Of a stretch of 14,542 bases of DNA, positions 1-7,853 are shown one piece after another; within the stretch, counting starts at the first letter, position 1, and each line of letters starts with the position of its first letter. Under the pieces are notes generated by a model. That model did no database searches, had not been told where the DNA came from, and worked only from the letters and a program-made list of their open reading frames with translations. The translations under genes and the position numbers were made by a program. Source of the DNA: Microthrixaceae bacterium (lineage in GTDB: Bacteria; Actinomycetota; Acidimicrobiia; Acidimicrobiales; Iamiaceae); assembly GCA_016702505.1 (NCBI GenBank), contig JADJDU010000018.1:1-14542 (forward strand). Reading direction: 5' to 3'.

Positions 1-649
1 GTGACGGCTGGCACCAGCATTTAGCAAGCACTGCTGGACTGCTACGATCCGTCAGCACCTCAGTGCAGAGTCGTCGGTCGCCACATCGCCATCATCGGCG
101 ACATCAAGCACAACCGGGTGGCACGCTCCGATGTCGAGGCTTTCACCGCGCTCGGCGCCGAGGTGACCCTGGTGGCGCCTCCCACCACCGCCGCCGAGCC
201 TGGAGGGTTGGCCGGTGAAGGTGAAGGCCTGACATCGACGCAGTGCTGTTGCCCACCGTGGACATGGCCTGCCTCCTGCGCATGCAACGTGAGCGGATGA
301 CCGAAACCCTCTTGCCGTCGTTGCGCGAATACACCGCACCCCCTATGGACTCACCACTAGGCGGGCGGCTCTGTTGCGACCCGGGGCCGTGGTGATGCAT
401 CCCGGTCCCATGAACGGGGGCGTGGAGATCTCGCGGCGGAGGTGGCGGGCCTGCCCCTGTTCGCTGATCCTGGACCAGGTCACCAACGGCGTGGCGGTGC
501 GTATGGCCGTGCTGTACCTGTTGCTGGGAGCCGGTGCCGGGCACAGTGAACCCCGAACACCGCAACGACGACCCACGGCCGCCTCGACGCATTTGGGCCT
601 CGATCCGTCCCCGAACCGACGGGCGCCGTGGGTGCCAGCCCACCGATGA
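1..649 (+). pseudogene. pyrB: Aspartate carbamoyltransferase (3' part, several frameshifts)
   Basis: Aspartate carbamoyltransferase condenses carbamoyl phosphate with aspartate in the cytoplasm, the committed step of pyrimidine synthesis. The window opens inside the gene. The first codons read GDGWHQH, then QALLDCY, the substrate-binding segment near residue 130 of a ~310-residue family. Next come GRHIAIIGDIKHNRVARSD, REYTA.YGLTTRRA and VVMHPGPMN.GVEI, then LILDQVTNGVAVRMAVLYLL, all strongly PyrB-like. These pieces sit in different frames, with breaks near 20, 50, 190-240, 339-343 (a run of five C), 430 and 455. Recognisable homology ends near 540, so the exact stop is uncertain. The usual Arg after HPGPMN is Gly here. 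pyrC follows directly in the same orientation. Either a decayed gene or an intact gene with sequencing indels; the well-kept motifs favour the latter. Confidence 0.88.
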
Positions 650-660
650 AGAGAGTTCCC

Positions 661-1945
661 GTGGCTGACCGGCCGACGATCGTGATCGAGGCGGAACCGT
701 GATCGATGCCAGCGGCGAGCGTGTCGCCGACGTCGTCGTGGTCGACGGCGTGGTGAAGGCGGTAGGTCCGGACCTGAAGGCGCGGACCGAACCCTCGACG
801 CCGCCGGTTGCATCGTGGCCCCCGGCCTGGTGGATGTGCACACCCACCTGCGTGACCCGGGCAAGGAGGGAGGCCGAGACAGGTGGAGACAGGGAAGCGA
901 GGGCAGCCCTCGGCAGCTACACCGCGGTGTTGGCCATGCCAAACACCACCCCGGCCATCGACAGTGCTGCGGTGGTTCATGAGGTCCTCGGGCGCGGGCG
1001 GACTGCACCGTGTGACGTGTACGTCGGGTGCCATCACCGTGGGGCGGGCTGGAGAGCAGCTCGCCCCCATGGCCGAGATGGCCGAGCTCGGGGTGAAGGT
1101 ATTCACCGACGATGGTGCCGGGGTGCAGGACGGCCGCCTGATGCGTCGGGCCGTAGGTACGCCGTGGGCCTCGGCGTGACGCCACTGGCGCAGCATTTGC
1201 GAGGACGATGCCCTGTGCGGCGGCGGCCACATGCACGAGTGGAGTGGTCGGCTCGTCTTGGCATCGCCGATCTCAGCCCGCCGAGGCCGAGGAGTTGATA
1301 GTCATGCGTGACATCGCCTGAACTCGCCTCACCGGATGTCACGCATCCAGGCCAGCACATATCCACCGCCCGTTCGGTGGCCATGATCCAGACGCAATCG
1401 CGGCAGGACTACCGGTCACTGCTGAAGCCACACCCCATCACTTCACCCTCACTCACGCCGAGTGCGCCTCCTACGACCCGGTGTTCAAGGTGAACCCCCC
1501 TCTGCGTACGGCCGAGGACGTGGTTGCGGTCCGGGCCGGGCTGGCCGACGGGACGATCGCCACCATCGCCACCGACCATGCCCCCCACACGCCCGAGAGT
1601 AAGGAACTGCCCTTCGACCAGGCCCCTCCCGGAATGTTGGGCCTCGAGACCGCCCTGGCCTTGGCTCTCACCGAGTTGGACATGCCTGTCGGACAGGTGC
1701 TGGCTGCGTTGTCGCTGGCCCGCGCGTGGCCGGGGGTTGAGGACCGCCATGGCCGCCGTTTTGATCGCCGCGGGTGAACCAGCCAAACCTGTGTGTGTTC
1801 GACCCCGGGCGACGTAAACGGTCAGGCCGACGACAGCCAGCCGCAGCCGCAACACCCCTACGAAGGCCAGAGGTGCGTGGCACCAAAGGTCCGCCACCCT
1901 TCTCCACGGTGAGCCGGTGGTGATGGCGGTGAGCCCCAACGCTAA
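661..1945 (+). pseudogene. pyrC: Dihydroorotase, full length but frameshifted many times
   Basis: Dihydroorotase closes carbamoyl aspartate to dihydroorotate, step three of UMP synthesis. The start is taken as GTG 661 (VADRPTIVI), with GAAGAGAG just upstream. A missing base near 690 then moves to the frame reading GGTVIDASGERVADVVVVDG. Further pieces in changing frames are GLVDVHTHLRDPGKE (metal-binding HTH at 839-847), SYTAVLAMPNTTPAIDS, ELGVKVFTDDGAGVQDGRL, LAQH.CEDDAL, QHISTARSVAMI, FKVNPPLRTAEDV, ATDHAPHTPESKE (catalytic Asp at 1574-1576) and GMLGLETALALALTELDMP. The last frame ends GGEPQR with TAA at 1943-1945. The total of about 428 codons is the normal dihydroorotase length, so nothing large is missing. 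At least ten one- or two-base indels are needed, several beside G or C runs, including three extra G bases between 857 and 905. It probably forms an operon with pyrB. It is called frameshifted, with sequencing error a serious alternative. Confidence 0.9.
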
Positions 1946-2106
1946 TCGGTCAGATCGAGGTTCGCCTCGGTGTAGCTGGAGCGCTATTGGGACGGCCTCA
2001 ATTGGCTGAGTCTCCTTCTGACCTCTCCTCTGCAACCGCGGCCGACCTCTCCAGCGAAGGAAGCTCGGAGATACTCCTCAAGCGATCGTGTCTCCCGGAG
2101 TCTGCG

Positions 2107-2675
2107 TCAAGAGTGGTCGAAGAGCTCACTGGATGTCAAACCATCGATCCAGGGATAGTTTGGGCCTGCCTGTGGCCATTCATGGAGACGCGTCCATCAG
2201 GATACTCAAACACTGCCATTGGAACCGGTATCAATATACCATCGCGAATGAGAGAGACAACGTACTGGTTTCAACCTCAATGTGAGGGTACCGTCAACCG
2301 TTTCCGGTAGTAGCTCACCGTCCGACTTGAACGCACCTAGGGCCTGAAGTGTGACAGATGTGTTAATCGCCACTCCGGTATCGAGCAGGATTTCGTCAAC
2401 GGACACATGCAGGAAACCGCTTGAAAAGACAGGTTGATTGTCGTTTGCTGGAAGCTCCTCGAAAAATCTCAGCAGTGACGGTCACAACTGACGACGACCT
2501 CTCTGTAGTCAACAATGTCATTGATCATCGACTGGCAGGAGACATCCACGCCCAGAACTCGAGGAAAGTCCTGTCGGTCGTCGGCCGCCTGACTTTGAGG
2601 CTGAGCCGCACGCAGATGTTGAAGCGAGGCGATCACCGCTAGAGCAATGCAAACCATAGTAGGTCTCGTGAGCAT
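2107..2675 (-). pseudogene. Exported protein of unknown function, frameshifted
   Basis: I do not recognise this family. ATG at 2675 is preceded by AAGGGGAG at good spacing. The product begins with a clear signal peptide: MLTRPT, a hydrophobic run MVCIALAVIASL, then a small-residue region. It continues as DFPRVLGVDVSCQSMINDIV. A shift near 2465 leads into a second frame containing SVDEILLDTGVAINTSVTLQ and GAFKSDGELLPETVDGTLTL. A second shift near 2255 leads to LIPVPMAVFEYPDGRVSMNG. The last piece may be DGLTSSELFDHS with a stop at 2107-2109, though that end is uncertain. The start lies 20 bases after the stop of the metalloprotease-like gene, so the two are probably one operon. Codon use is less GC-rich than in neighbouring genes. 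The exported nature is well supported; the function is unknown. Confidence 0.5.
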
Positions 2676-2695
2676 TCGGTCTCCCCTTCTTGACA

Positions 2696-3335
2696 TCAGT
2701 ATGCTCCGTTGATCAGCGTGAAGTCGTCTCACCTAGGCTTACGCGGAGGTAGAGCATTGCCCATGCAGCCAAGGGCAGCGCTATCGGGTGCCCGGGGCGG
2801 TGAAGCATCTCCAGCTTGGACCAATCCGACCGTGTGGCCAACGCCATGGCAGACCAATTCGTGCATCGCGTCATATGTGCCGCAACGGTTTGCCCTGCGC
2901 TGCGCAATAGGCGTCTTCGTTCAATCTCCAAGATAAACTGATCTAAGGCCAGCTCCGGCATCGGAGACGTTCTCGCAGAACCAGCGCCCGCAAAGTTGGC
3001 CTTGGAAGCCGGTGGTTGTCTGGGCGAATGATTATGTCCGTTTCGCCATCCCCGGCTGCGTCACAAATTGAGGTGAACTGGGTGACGGCGGTATTCAAGT
3101 CTGTCGCCGATATGACTCATCACGGCGTGGGCGGGGTTAACACTCCACGGAAGCGTCGCCGGATCCACGTAGTACGATACGCCCAAATTGTCCTGAAGGC
3201 ATATCTGGTTGGTATCGCACTCGTGTTTCCGCCGCGAAGGTTCGCAGTTGGAAAGATCCCGTCATAACAGGAAGGAAGCGCGGATAGCGTCACAATTGTC
3301 AGGAGAAGCCTCCTAACCGAGTCGCGACACCCCAC
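2696..3335 (-). pseudogene. Secreted matrixin-like zinc metalloprotease candidate, frameshifted
   Basis: Reading across frames gives a protein of about 210 residues. It starts with an export signal ending in a possible lipobox (RRLLLTIVTLSALPSC). GTG 3335 is the chosen start, but its Shine-Dalgarno is poor. Then follow ICLQDNLGVSYYVDPATLPW, TAVTQFTSICDAAGDGETDI, GQLCGRWFCENVSDAG, a segment with VYLGD and AYCAAQGKP, then CHGVGHTVGL at about 2859-2830, a GCM motif, and finally LINGAY with TGA at 2696-2698. The order of a Cys-rich N-part, a DTDI-like strand, C-H-x-x-G-H-T-x-G-L, a CM motif and an (I)N.AY C-terminus matches small secreted zinc metalloproteases as I know them from actinobacteria. 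The residue after the first His is Gly where the catalytic Glu is expected; an HE pair lies five residues earlier. At least five frameshifts are needed. The family assignment is moderate and activity is unproven. Confidence 0.5.
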
Positions 3336-3439
3336 CTTCGCTGGGCCGGTGTTTAACTCCGCAAGGCTATCCGTGCCGTGGTTCCCGCATAGCAGAGGAT
3401 GGTAGTGCATTGATCTGCGCGCTTTACAGGAACTCGACC

Positions 3440-3493
3440 TGCCTCACACACTTTGAGCCCTTGGGGATGATTGATGCCTCACGCACTTTGAGC
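3440..3493. repeat. Pair of 19-base direct repeats (18/19 identical)
   Basis: Copies at 3440-3458 and 3475-3493, offset by 35 bases, differ only at one A/G position. They stand directly upstream of the transposase-like frame and could be binding sites at an element end. A third copy was not seen in this window. Confidence 0.7.
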
Positions 3494-3553
3494 GCATGAT
3501 CCCGGGCCCGGGAGAACGCTTGCCGGTTCATGGAAGGCAAGATCGACATGGCT

Positions 3554-3676
3554 GCTCGACGTCAGGTCACGAACAAGCTGCGCGAACGCGTACCGCAGGG
3601 GCTCCAACGGTGGCAGAGGGCCGGATCTTGAGTCGGACGTGGACACGACTGGGAAGCTCGAGGTCAGGTCACGAAC
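3554..3676. repeat. Pair of 21-base direct repeats 102 bases apart (20/21 identical)
   Basis: Positions 3554-3574 and 3656-3676 share GCTCGA, one differing base, then GTCAGGTCACGAAC. The offset of 102 bases is a multiple of three. The first copy lies in the transposase-like start, the second near the end of that similarity. It may be an internal duplication or a recombination scar. Confidence 0.7.
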
Positions 3677-3748
3677 TATGGCGTGGTGGGAAACACTGGG
3701 CCAGTACGCCATTGCAGGTTTCACAGATCCGGGCTTGGACCCTTCAGG

Positions 3749-4557
3749 TCAACGGGAGCGGAGGGCGGGGTGCTGGCGGGCTAGGAGTGGGGCCAGGATC
3801 GACTTGGGGGTGAGGTGGGCGGCCATGGCTGCCACTCGGTTTGCCGTTCCGGGGATCGCCACCGGGTGGCCCTTGGCCAGGGCGTTGATGCCGCAACGGG
3901 CCACCGACTCGACCGACTCCCACATGAACGAGGGCAGCGCACCGGCTTCTTCTTTGGGGAAGCCCGCAGCATCGCTGAACCCGGTGGACCGGGCCCGGGC
4001 ACAGAGCGGTGACCGACACGCCGGTGCCAGCCAGTTCGGCGTGCAGTGACCGGCTGTAGGAGAGGACGAACGCCTTGCAGGCGGCGTAGCCGGCCTGACC
4101 AGGGAGTGGCTGAAAGGCGGCGGTGGAGGCCACATTGAGGATCCTCCCGGTCCCTTTCCACCATGCCGGGCAGGAAACGGGTGACTAGGTCGGCCACCGC
4201 CACCACGTCGACCTCGATCATGTTCATCTCGGCAGCCAGGTCGGCAGCGTGGACCGGACCGGTGGTGGACAACCCGGCGTTGTTGACGAGGATGTCGGGG
4301 GTCAGGCCCAGCGCCTCCACCCGCTCGGTCAGGCCGGCCCGCACCTCTCGATCGGACAGGTCGGCGCCCAACACCTCGGCCCGACGGCCATCGCGGGACA
4401 ACTCCGACGCCAGGGCCTCCAACTTGTCCGTCGAACGAGCCACCAGCACCACGTTGTGGCCACGTCGAGCCAGCTCTCTGGCGATCCCCTCACCGATTCC
4501 CGAGGAAGCCCCGGTGACGATGGCGGTCCGATCAGATGCGGGTAGAGGCAGAGGCAT
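3749..4557 (-). pseudogene. Short-chain dehydrogenase/reductase, two frameshifts
   Basis: A classical SDR-family NAD(P)-dependent oxidoreductase; the substrate cannot be read from sequence. It starts at ATG 4557 (MPLPLPASDR) with AGGGTG a few bases upstream. The first frame shows the cofactor motif TGASSGIG at residues 15-22, an Arg-rich stretch after strand two that suggests NADPH, and NNAG at residues 92-95. An extra base near 4150 moves the frame to ILNVAS.TAAFQPLPGQ and the catalytic YAACK. A second extra base near 4010 (GGTCCACC) moves it to TGFSDAAGFPKEEAGALP, ending HPALRSR with a stop at 3749-3751. The corrected length of about 268 residues is normal, and Ser-Tyr-Lys are all present, so the enzyme would be intact if both extra bases are errors. 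It is transcribed away from mtnA. Confidence 0.85.
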
Positions 4558-4774
4558 CTCCGCACCCTAGAGACCGTCGAGGACCGATGCCGCCGAGTTG
4601 GCTGCGCAGACGGTATTGGACCTGCCCCCTTTGACAGACCCTGGCGAGCGTTGACCATCCGCAACCCGGGGACCTGGCTCCGACCAATGCCGAGAGCCAC
4701 CCGGCGGCTTGGCGGCGTGGCGCGGCTACGGTGCGGGGCCTTCCGTTGGGTGGCGGTGAAGAAGGGGACAGGGT
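4558..4774. other. Divergent intergenic region between dehydrogenase and mtnA
   Basis: This 217-base gap must hold promoters for both divergent genes. A TTGACA at about 4632-4637 could be a -35 box, but no convincing -10 follows at the right distance. No riboswitch fold was recognised. The only firm site is the mtnA Shine-Dalgarno AAGGGG near 4763-4767. Confidence 0.4.
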
Positions 4775-5833
4775 TTGGAAGAGATTCGGGCGGTCGGTTG
4801 GGTGGACGGGTCCTTGCCGGGCATGGTGCTCATCGATCAGACGCTTCTGCCCGGCCGTGAGGAACAGGTGGTGTGCACGACCGTCGATCAGGTGGTCGAC
4901 GCCATCGAGCGCCTGGTGGTCAGGGGGGCTCCAGCCCTCGGCGCCGCCGGTGCATTCGGGGTGGCCGTGGCGGTGGCCGAGGGGACCCGGAGCGGTTGGA
5001 CGTCCGGGGAGTTGGCCAGGCAGGTGGCCCGCGTACGAGATGCCCGGCCCACCGCAGTGAACCTGGCCTGGGGGGCGGACCGGGCCGCGGCCTACGTCGG
5101 AGACGGGGTTCAGGCGGTGGTGGCCGAGGCGCAGCGGTTGATGGAAGAGGATCTGGCGGCCAACCGGGAGTTGAGCCGACACGGCGCCGACTGGATTCTG
5201 ACCCGACCCGACCTGGCGGGCCGGACCGATGCAGGGGTTCGGGTCCTCACCCACTGCAACGCCGGGGCTCTGGCCACCACCGGATGGGGAACGGCTCTGG
5301 GTGTGGTGCGTGAACTGCTTGAGCGGGGTCGCCTGGGTCGCGTCTACGCCGATGAGACCAGGCCTCTCCTCCAGGGAGCGCGCCTGACCGCCTGGGAACT
5401 GGAGCGGATGGGGGCCGAACACGTGGTGCAGGTCGATTCGGCCGCGGCGGGGACCATCGTCGGCGGTCATGTCGACGTGGCGGTGGTCGGCGCCGATCGG
5501 ATCGCCGCCAACGGTGACACCGCCAACAAGGTCGGCACCCTGGGGGTGGCTCTGGCCTGCGCGCACGCCGGGATCCCATTCGTGGTCGCCGCACCGCAGT
5601 CGACCGTGGATCGGGCCACGGCGTCGGGCCGAGACATACAGATCGAGCTGCGCGACGGGGACGAAGTGGTCCGCTGGTCGGAGGCTGCCACCGCTCCCGA
5701 CGGCACCAAGGGGTACAACCCGGCATTCGACGTCACCCCGGCTCAACTGATCAGCGCCATCGTCACCGAGGCCGGGGTGGTCGAGCCCGGCGACGGAACC
5801 CACACCATCTTCCCCCCACAGGAGCACCAGTGA
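4775..5833 (+). CDS. mtnA: S-methyl-5-thioribose-1-phosphate isomerase
   Basis: The enzyme converts the aldose 5-(methylthio)ribose 1-phosphate to the ketose 5-(methylthio)ribulose 1-phosphate; related enzymes also accept 5-deoxyribose 1-phosphate. At 352 residues it is the usual family size. Visible motifs are RGAPALGAAGAFGVA near the N-terminus, RPTAVNLAWG, THCNAGALATTGWG with the catalytic Cys, ADETRPLLQGARLTAWEL, and GADRIAANGDTANKVGT with the catalytic Asp. The start is TTG 4775 (MEEIRAVGW). It is the first start codon after an in-frame TGA at 4757-4759 and has AAGGGG eight bases upstream. Its stop overlaps the next GTG start by four bases (GTGA), so translation is probably coupled to the aldolase. 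It is the first gene of a three-gene operon. eIF2B-like paralogues are excluded by the active-site motifs. Confidence 0.95.
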   Translation: MEEIRAVGWVDGSLPGMVLIDQTLLPGREEQVVCTTVDQVVDAIERLVVRGAPALGAAGAFGVAVAVAEGTRSGWTSGELARQVARVRDARPTAVNLAWGADRAAAYVGDGVQAVVAEAQRLMEEDLAANRELSRHGADWILTRPDLAGRTDAGVRVLTHCNAGALATTGWGTALGVVRELLERGRLGRVYADETRPLLQGARLTAWELERMGAEHVVQVDSAAAGTIVGGHVDVAVVGADRIAANGDTANKVGTLGVALACAHAGIPFVVAAPQSTVDRATASGRDIQIELRDGDEVVRWSEAATAPDGTKGYNPAFDVTPAQLISAIVTEAGVVEPGDGTHTIFPPQEHQ

Positions 5834-7839
5834 CCGACCCCACCCTCGCGGGTTCTGATGTACCCGCCCCGCTGGCCGCCCTGGTCGAGCGGTCGCGGCG
5901 TATCGGTGCTGACCCTCGGCTGGTCCTGCACGGAGGTGGCAACACCTCGGCCAAGGGGACTCTCGTAGATCACCTCGGTCGTGAACAGCGCGTGCTGTGG
6001 GTCAAAGGCTCCGGCTCGGACATGGGCACCTCGGTTCCCCGTGACTACCCGGCGTTGCGGTTGGAGGAGCTGACCGCGTTGGCGTCGGTCGAGGAGATGA
6101 CCGACGACGAGATGGTGGCGTACGTGGCCCGGGCTCTGGTCGACCCGACGTCGCCCCGGCCATCCATCGAGACGCTGCTGCACGCCTTCGTGCCCCGCAC
6201 CCACATCGATCACGTCCACGCCGATTCGATCTGCGCTCTCACCAACCACGCCCGCGGTCGTGAGGTGGTGGCAGAGGTCCTGGGGGATGGGTACGCCTAC
6301 GTCGACTGGGTGATGCCCGGTTTCGAGTTGGCCAAGGCGGTGGGGCTCCTGGCCGACTTCGATGGGGTAGTGCTGGCGAACCACGGCCTGTTCTGTTGGT
6401 CCGACGATAGCGACGACTGCTACCGCCGAACCGTGGAGGCGGTCGCCAAGGCCGACGCCCACATCGCCGCCACCGGTACTTCCACCGCTGGTGCCCGACG
6501 GGTCGGTGACCTCGACGCCGCCTATACCGAACGGCTGCTGGTCAACGTGCGGGGGGCGGTGAGCGAGCGGACCCACAAGGTGCTGCTCGTCGACGACCGA
6601 CTTCGCGACGTGGCCGATCGGGCCGACGTGGCCACGATCGTGGCCGGTGGGGTGTCCTCGGCCGATCACATGCTGCGAATCAAGCCGTGGTCCTCTGTGG
6701 TGACCGACCCGACCCCAGAGGGCGTGCGCGCCGCGGTCGCTTCCTATGTGGCCGACTACACCGCCTACTTCGACCGGAACCGTCACGGGCTGCCCGAGGG
6801 GTTCGCCATGCACGACCCCACCCCGACGGTGCTGTTGGTGCCCGGCCTGGGTGCGGTGACCGCCGGACCCGACCACCGCACCGCCCGCGTCGCGGCCGAC
6901 GTGGCCGACGCCACTCACCATGTGGCCGCGACCATCGCCGACTCCTTCGGGACCCCACTTCCCCTGGCCGAGAGCGACATCTTCCGCTTCGACTACTGGC
7001 CGTTGGAGCTCTACAAGCTCACCCTCAAGCCACCACCCAAGGCGCTGGCCGGACGGATCGTGGTGGTCACCGGGGCTGCCTCGGGCATAGGCCGGGAAGC
7101 AGCCCGCCGCCTGGCGGCGCTGGGGGCCAGCGTGGTGCTGGCCGACCTCGACGGTCCCGGTTTGGAGGCGGTGACAGCCGAGCTCGCCGCCGCCGGTCAT
7201 CCCGAGGCGGCAATGGTGGTCGGTGACCAGTCCGACCCTGACGTCGTGGCCGCCACGGTCTCCAGCGCGGTCCGCACCTTCGGAGGTCTGGACGGCATCG
7301 TGGCCAACGCCGGTGTGGCGGTCACCGGCAACCTCGACGAGATCGACCTGGAGGACTGGGACCGGGCCCTGCGCATCAACTTGTCCAGCGCCTTTCTGCT
7401 GACGCGAGCCGCGCTCCCGATCCTCAAAGAGCAGGGGATCGGCGGGTCACTGGTCTATGTCGCATCCAAGAACGCCTTTGGCCCCGGGGCCGGGTTCGGG
7501 GCGTACTCGGTGTCCAAGGCGGGCATGGTCCAGCTGATGCGCATCGCCGCCCTCGAAGGCGGTCCCCACGGCATCAGGGCCAATGCCATCAACCCTGACG
7601 CCGTGTTCGAAGGGTCCCACCTGTGGGACCACGGCCTTCGCGAGGAGCGGGCCAGCGCCCACGGCATCGCGCCGGACGCCCTCGAGGACTTCTACAAGGA
7701 CCGCAACATCTTGCGCCGGAGCGTGACCACCGCCGATGTGGCCGACACGGTCGTCCACCTCTTCGGTGATTCGTCGTCGCGCACCACGGGTGCGGTCGTT
7801 CCCGTCGACGGCGGCGTCGCCGCCTGCTTCCCCCGTTGA
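5830..7839 (+). CDS. Fused class II aldolase / short-chain dehydrogenase
   Basis: A 669-residue two-domain enzyme built like bifunctional rhamnulose-1-phosphate aldolase/lactaldehyde dehydrogenase. The class II aldolase domain (about 1-400) shows HGGGNTSAKG at residues 34-43, KGSGSDM at 59-65, the candidate catalytic Glu114 in SIETLLHAF, and zinc ligands His128 and His130 (HVHAD) and His185 (ANHGLF). The SDR domain (about 408-669) has TGAASGIG at 414-421, NAG at 493-495, and Ser546, Tyr559, Lys563 (YSVSK). All key residues are present. No rhamnose kinase or isomerase is nearby. Its partners are mtnA, overlapping upstream by four bases, and mtnK, 14 bases downstream. I infer that it splits 5-(methylthio)ribulose 1-phosphate into dihydroxyacetone phosphate and (methylthio)acetaldehyde, then oxidises or reduces the aldehyde. 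The 5-deoxy sugar analogue, yielding acetaldehyde, is the main alternative. The domains are certain; the substrate is inferred. Confidence 0.9.
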   Translation: MTDPTLAGSDVPAPLAALVERSRRIGADPRLVLHGGGNTSAKGTLVDHLGREQRVLWVKGSGSDMGTSVPRDYPALRLEELTALASVEEMTDDEMVAYVARALVDPTSPRPSIETLLHAFVPRTHIDHVHADSICALTNHARGREVVAEVLGDGYAYVDWVMPGFELAKAVGLLADFDGVVLANHGLFCWSDDSDDCYRRTVEAVAKADAHIAATGTSTAGARRVGDLDAAYTERLLVNVRGAVSERTHKVLLVDDRLRDVADRADVATIVAGGVSSADHMLRIKPWSSVVTDPTPEGVRAAVASYVADYTAYFDRNRHGLPEGFAMHDPTPTVLLVPGLGAVTAGPDHRTARVAADVADATHHVAATIADSFGTPLPLAESDIFRFDYWPLELYKLTLKPPPKALAGRIVVVTGAASGIGREAARRLAALGASVVLADLDGPGLEAVTAELAAAGHPEAAMVVGDQSDPDVVAATVSSAVRTFGGLDGIVANAGVAVTGNLDEIDLEDWDRALRINLSSAFLLTRAALPILKEQGIGGSLVYVASKNAFGPGAGFGAYSVSKAGMVQLMRIAALEGGPHGIRANAINPDAVFEGSHLWDHGLREERASAHGIAPDALEDFYKDRNILRRSVTTADVADTVVHLFGDSSSRTTGAVVPVDGGVAACFPR

Positions 7840-7853
7840 TCTAGGAGAACCCG

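Larger units (their letters stand above)
3440..3700 (+). mobile_element. Probable insertion-sequence remnant: repeats plus transposase N-terminus
   Basis: Two near-identical 19-base direct repeats, TGCCTCACxCACTTTGAGC at 3440-3458 and 3475-3493, lie just before a reading frame. The frame starts at ATG 3530 (or ATG 3548) and encodes MAARRQVTNKLRER. After one extra base near 3587 it continues YRRGSNGG, then GPDLESDVDTTGKLEVRSRT. From memory this resembles the N-terminal helix-turn-helix region of integrase-core transposases, which begin M.RR.VT.K and carry K..ILDE....TG..R...R. Such elements can have repeated transposase-binding motifs at their ends, which would fit the repeats. No catalytic DDE region follows; the coding signal fades by about 3690 and the dehydrogenase gene ends at 3749. 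It would be a 5' fragment only. The family assignment is tentative. Confidence 0.4.

Noticed and set aside
1987..2310. A 107-codon plus-strand frame after pyrC
   Set aside because: The opposite strand has a strong Shine-Dalgarno, a signal peptide and protein-like sequence over the same bases. The plus-strand product shows no motif.
4558..4774. Possible S-adenosylmethionine-type riboswitch before mtnA
   Set aside because: Considered because of the sulphur-related operon, but no conserved core or terminator was seen in the gap.
4532..5827. A 431-codon minus-strand frame over mtnA
   Set aside because: Shadow of mtnA in GC-rich DNA; there is no ribosome site or motif.
5743..7200. A 485-codon minus-strand frame across mtnA and the aldolase
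   Set aside because: It mirrors the coding strand of well-identified genes and its product has no family features.
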